Assembly: GCA_030827515.1 (NCBI GenBank)
Contig: JAUREI010000016.1
Span: forward strand, 1-35,784
Length of the DNA: 35,784 nt
DNA from: Prosthecobacter sp.
GTDB lineage: Bacteria > Verrucomicrobiota > Verrucomicrobiia > Verrucomicrobiales > Verrucomicrobiaceae
Reading direction: 5' to 3'
Each line of letters starts with the position of its first letter. Positions within the stretch are counted from its first letter, which is position 1. Positions 33,857 to 35,784 of this stretch are shown here, in pieces. The notes under the pieces are model-generated. The model saw only the letters and a list, made by a program, of their open reading frames with translations. It was not told the origin of the DNA and did not search any database. The position numbers were made by a program, and so were the translations under genes.

Positions 33857-34458
33857 GGTGAATCAGGCTTGGAGGGTTCTACGGGGAAAGCCATGCCGCC
33901 GAGCACATGGGCCGCGCCACTAAGCGGCTCCAGTGCCAAGCGCGGCACAAGCTTGTGCGGCAGTGTACCGGTTTCACCACGAATTAGATCGCGAAAGCGA
34001 AGCTCGGCATAGCCTACCTCCACGACCTGAGCCTGGAAAACCTCGCCCTTGAAGAGCATTTCAACAACATCGCCCTCGAAGACATTGCGGCCGCCGACAA
34101 GGAACTCCTTGTGGCTGATACTTATTCCATTGATACGAAGGGTCTGCAGCGCCTGGTTTAGGGTGATGCGTGGAGTCTCGCGCAACGGCTCCTCCTCAAC
34201 GAGCAACGTTTCGTCCTCACGCGGAAAGGTGGACACACCCAGCGGGTCGATGTTGCGCGTGCGAGCACCGAGCTTTTGAGCCCCGTTTTCCAAGGCCATC
34301 TCCTTGGGCAGCAGTTCGGTCTTTGGCAGCCAGCCGGCTCCAGAGCTGTCGCTGCCTAGGAAGAGTCGTCCACGCTTGGTCGATTCAGCAGGTGCCTGTG
34401 CCGCAGCATCAACGGCAGCGCACCAAAGCAGCAACACACAAACCACACGCAATGTCAT
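33853..34458 (-). CDS. PilP/GspC-like exported component
   Basis: A 201-residue exported protein (start ATG 34458, overlapping the upstream gene as ATGA; the longer frame to 34485 adds nine residues). The signal peptide is MTLRVVCVLLLWCAAVDAAA. The middle holds LNQALQTLRINGISI and the C-terminal part FLVGGRNVFEGDVV with a following small beta domain, the arrangement of the periplasmic HR/PilP-like domains that link inner-membrane components to the secretin. Similarity is structural and moderate. It precedes the secretin gene with a 4-base overlap, the position of PilP before PilQ. Confidence 0.72.
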   Translation of the reverse strand: MTLRVVCVLLLWCAAVDAAAQAPAESTKRGRLFLGSDSSGAGWLPKTELLPKEMALENGAQKLGARTRNIDPLGVSTFPREDETLLVEEEPLRETPRITLNQALQTLRINGISISHKEFLVGGRNVFEGDVVEMLFKGEVFQAQVVEVGYAELRFRDLIRGETGTLPHKLVPRLALEPLSGAAHVLGGMAFPVEPSKPDSP

Positions 34459-35018
34459 TTCCTGCCCTCCTCTACAGCCTTCCAACAGGTGTGTGTGACT
34501 TCAATCACCAGATGCTCGCGCTGCGTTAGCAGATGGGCCTTGCGGGTGATTTTGAGATCTTCAAGCACGGCTTGCGGCAACATCGACTCAACCTGATAGA
34601 GGGTTTCCTGCATCGGCCCGTAACCGCCGCTAAAACTGGTTTTGACGCGGGCCAGATCGGCTTTCGCAGCCTTGCCAAGGCGTCCCCGATCAAGCGGGAA
34701 GATCAGGCTGCCGCGCTGCAACTCGATTTCTTTATACTTCGGCAAAATGCTGTCAAGCAGGCGTGTAAAGACCTGTCCAGGGTCGGTCGCCAGGAGTTTT
34801 TTTTGCCCCTCAAAGACGGGTCGTTTGGGCGCGTTGTCGCTCTCCAGCTTCCGGTTGGCATTCTGCCGCATCGTGTGATCACGGTAAATCTCCTCCTTTT
34901 GCAAACGAACTTGTTCGAGCTTGTTAACCGCTGACAGCACACCTACAAGAATGAGTAGGTTGAAGGCGGCTGGCGTCACCAGACCAAAACGAATAATGGG
35001 CTGTGTGTAAGCACTCAT
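34455..35018 (-). CDS. PilO/GspM-like inner-membrane component
   Basis: A 187-residue bitopic membrane protein: a short cytoplasmic tail, one membrane helix (about 12-30, LVTPAAFNLLILVGVLSAV), then a charged coiled coil (about 30-70) and a periplasmic domain. This layout and its place after the PilN-like gene fit PilO/GspM. The DNA carries an A8 run (coding strand, complement of 34797-34804) in the coiled-coil part. It overlaps both neighbours by 4 bases. Sequence identity to PilO is not obvious by eye, so the name rests on order and topology. Confidence 0.72.
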   Translation of the reverse strand: MSAYTQPIIRFGLVTPAAFNLLILVGVLSAVNKLEQVRLQKEEIYRDHTMRQNANRKLESDNAPKRPVFEGQKKLLATDPGQVFTRLLDSILPKYKEIELQRGSLIFPLDRGRLGKAAKADLARVKTSFSGGYGPMQETLYQVESMLPQAVLEDLKITRKAHLLTQREHLVIEVTHTCWKAVEEGRK

Positions 35019-35755
35019 GTTCCGTAGGGTTTGGCCACAGGGAGCGCTAACACATCCTTGTCAGTGAGCGTCTGGCTGATGGTGATCTCGAAATTGAAAG
35101 GGTAGGCCATGACCGGGTCGCGTGCCAAGTCGCCGATACTGGCCTGGGGATCATAGCGCGAATTGCGACCCTGGGTCAGGCTCACGGTAATCTGTCGGTC
35201 GGGATCCGGTCGGTAGGAGTCGTCGCCGGTTGCGGTGGCCAGTTGCTCAAAAAAGGCACTGACTCCGCGTTGGCTGTTGATACCGCTCAGCAACTCCATG
35301 GCCTTGGGTTTGACCAGTCCCTTAATCTGCCAGCTGCGAATAAGTCCGCTGAATTCCGGCTCGGGCGCTTTGCCGCGGGCGGCAGAAGGTGCCGGCCTGG
35401 CCGTATCAAGGACATAATTGTAACTGTCTACCCGAACCCCTGAATCCTCGGGAAAGAGCTGCAGCAGGAACTCCATCGTCACCCAACCACGCGATCGCGG
35501 CAACATGAGCTTCTCAGTCCGCTGAATCTGTTTCTGCTCATTGAGGAGCTTGGTGTTGCTAGCCTTGGCCTGCTGAACATCTTCCTGAGTCAAGTGCCAA
35601 GAAGGATGATTCATCGCTGCCAAGAGCGACCAAGTGCCATATCCTCCCGTACCAAGCAGGGCAAAAACCAACAAGGTCAGCAACCAGCGTGCAAGGCGCA
35701 GTAGCTTGAAGTCGTTCCGGGTGGGATAGAGCATGTCAAGCCGGGCGATGTCCAT
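35015..35755 (-). CDS. PilN/GspL-like inner-membrane component (possibly extends past window)
   Basis: A 246-residue bitopic membrane protein: a short basic cytoplasmic tail, a membrane helix (about 26-46, LLTLLVFALLGTGGYGTWSLL) and a large periplasmic part (about 50-246). The N-terminal LDMLYPTRNDFKLLRLARWL resembles the PilN start, where a LLP motif contacts PilM. The reading frame has no stop between 35755 and the window edge at 35784 (residues WQGWAHQNY upstream), so the protein may start earlier or be the C-terminal half of a PilM-PilN fusion. ATG at 35755 or 35734 are the start choices within view. It overlaps the PilO-like gene by 4 bases. Confidence 0.72.
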   Translation of the reverse strand: MDIARLDMLYPTRNDFKLLRLARWLLTLLVFALLGTGGYGTWSLLAAMNHPSWHLTQEDVQQAKASNTKLLNEQKQIQRTEKLMLPRSRGWVTMEFLLQLFPEDSGVRVDSYNYVLDTARPAPSAARGKAPEPEFSGLIRSWQIKGLVKPKAMELLSGINSQRGVSAFFEQLATATGDDSYRPDPDRQITVSLTQGRNSRYDPQASIGDLARDPVMAYPFNFEITISQTLTDKDVLALPVAKPYGT

Positions 35756-35784
35756 GTAATTCTGATGGGCCCAGCCCTGCCAGA

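Overview
The window is high-GC bacterial chromosome from a Gram-negative (diderm) organism. It carries BamA, a Skp-like chaperone and LpxD. A PVC-type heme-binding protein and a very large Ig/FN3 exported protein, together with a compact type II secretion/type IV pilus-like operon, point to Verrucomicrobiota or a close PVC relative. This placement is inferred from gene families; no rRNA or tRNA gene is present to confirm it. Coding density is very high: no gene-free stretch exceeds about 200 bases. Most starts lack a Shine-Dalgarno sequence and follow pyrimidine-rich leaders.

Layout. (1) 1-7475, minus strand: bamA, skp/ompH, lpxD, a family 2 glycosyltransferase, a DNA-binding/nuclease-like unknown, and an eight-heme cytochrome c cut by the window edge. 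This is an envelope-biogenesis cluster followed by a respiratory-type cytochrome. (2) 7673-19093: a plus-strand PVC heme-domain dehydrogenase-like protein, a convergent 6.3-kb minus-strand gene for a 2086-residue exported protein with FN3, Ig and a cyclophilin domain, then a divergent plus-strand FG-GAP/VCBS protein and a TauE/SafE permease. (3) 19169-20353: sucC alone, with its own promoter and terminator and no adjacent sucD. (4) 20533-25242, minus strand: a PerR/Fur-type regulator, sufC, sufB, a small unknown protein, an MNT-type nucleotidyltransferase, and sufD. A perfect 21-bp palindrome in front of the regulator resembles a PerR/Fur box. (5) 25337-35784, minus strand: a tightly packed run of type II secretion/type IV pilus-like genes (PilN-, PilO- and PilP-like proteins, secretin, an unknown with HELNH, GspE, GspF, an exported unknown, a pseudopilin). 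It runs directly into an ABC transporter ATPase, a membrane permease and an exported unknown.

How the parts work together. Region 1 builds lipid A and the outer membrane. Region 5 is probably one secretion or pilus operon with an ABC module attached; it or another exporter could carry the large exported proteins of region 2, but no sequence evidence links them. Region 4 is an iron-sulfur cluster assembly operon probably controlled by its own metal- or peroxide-responsive regulator, interrupted by a two-gene nucleotidyltransferase module. No mobile element, CRISPR array, tRNA or rRNA was seen.
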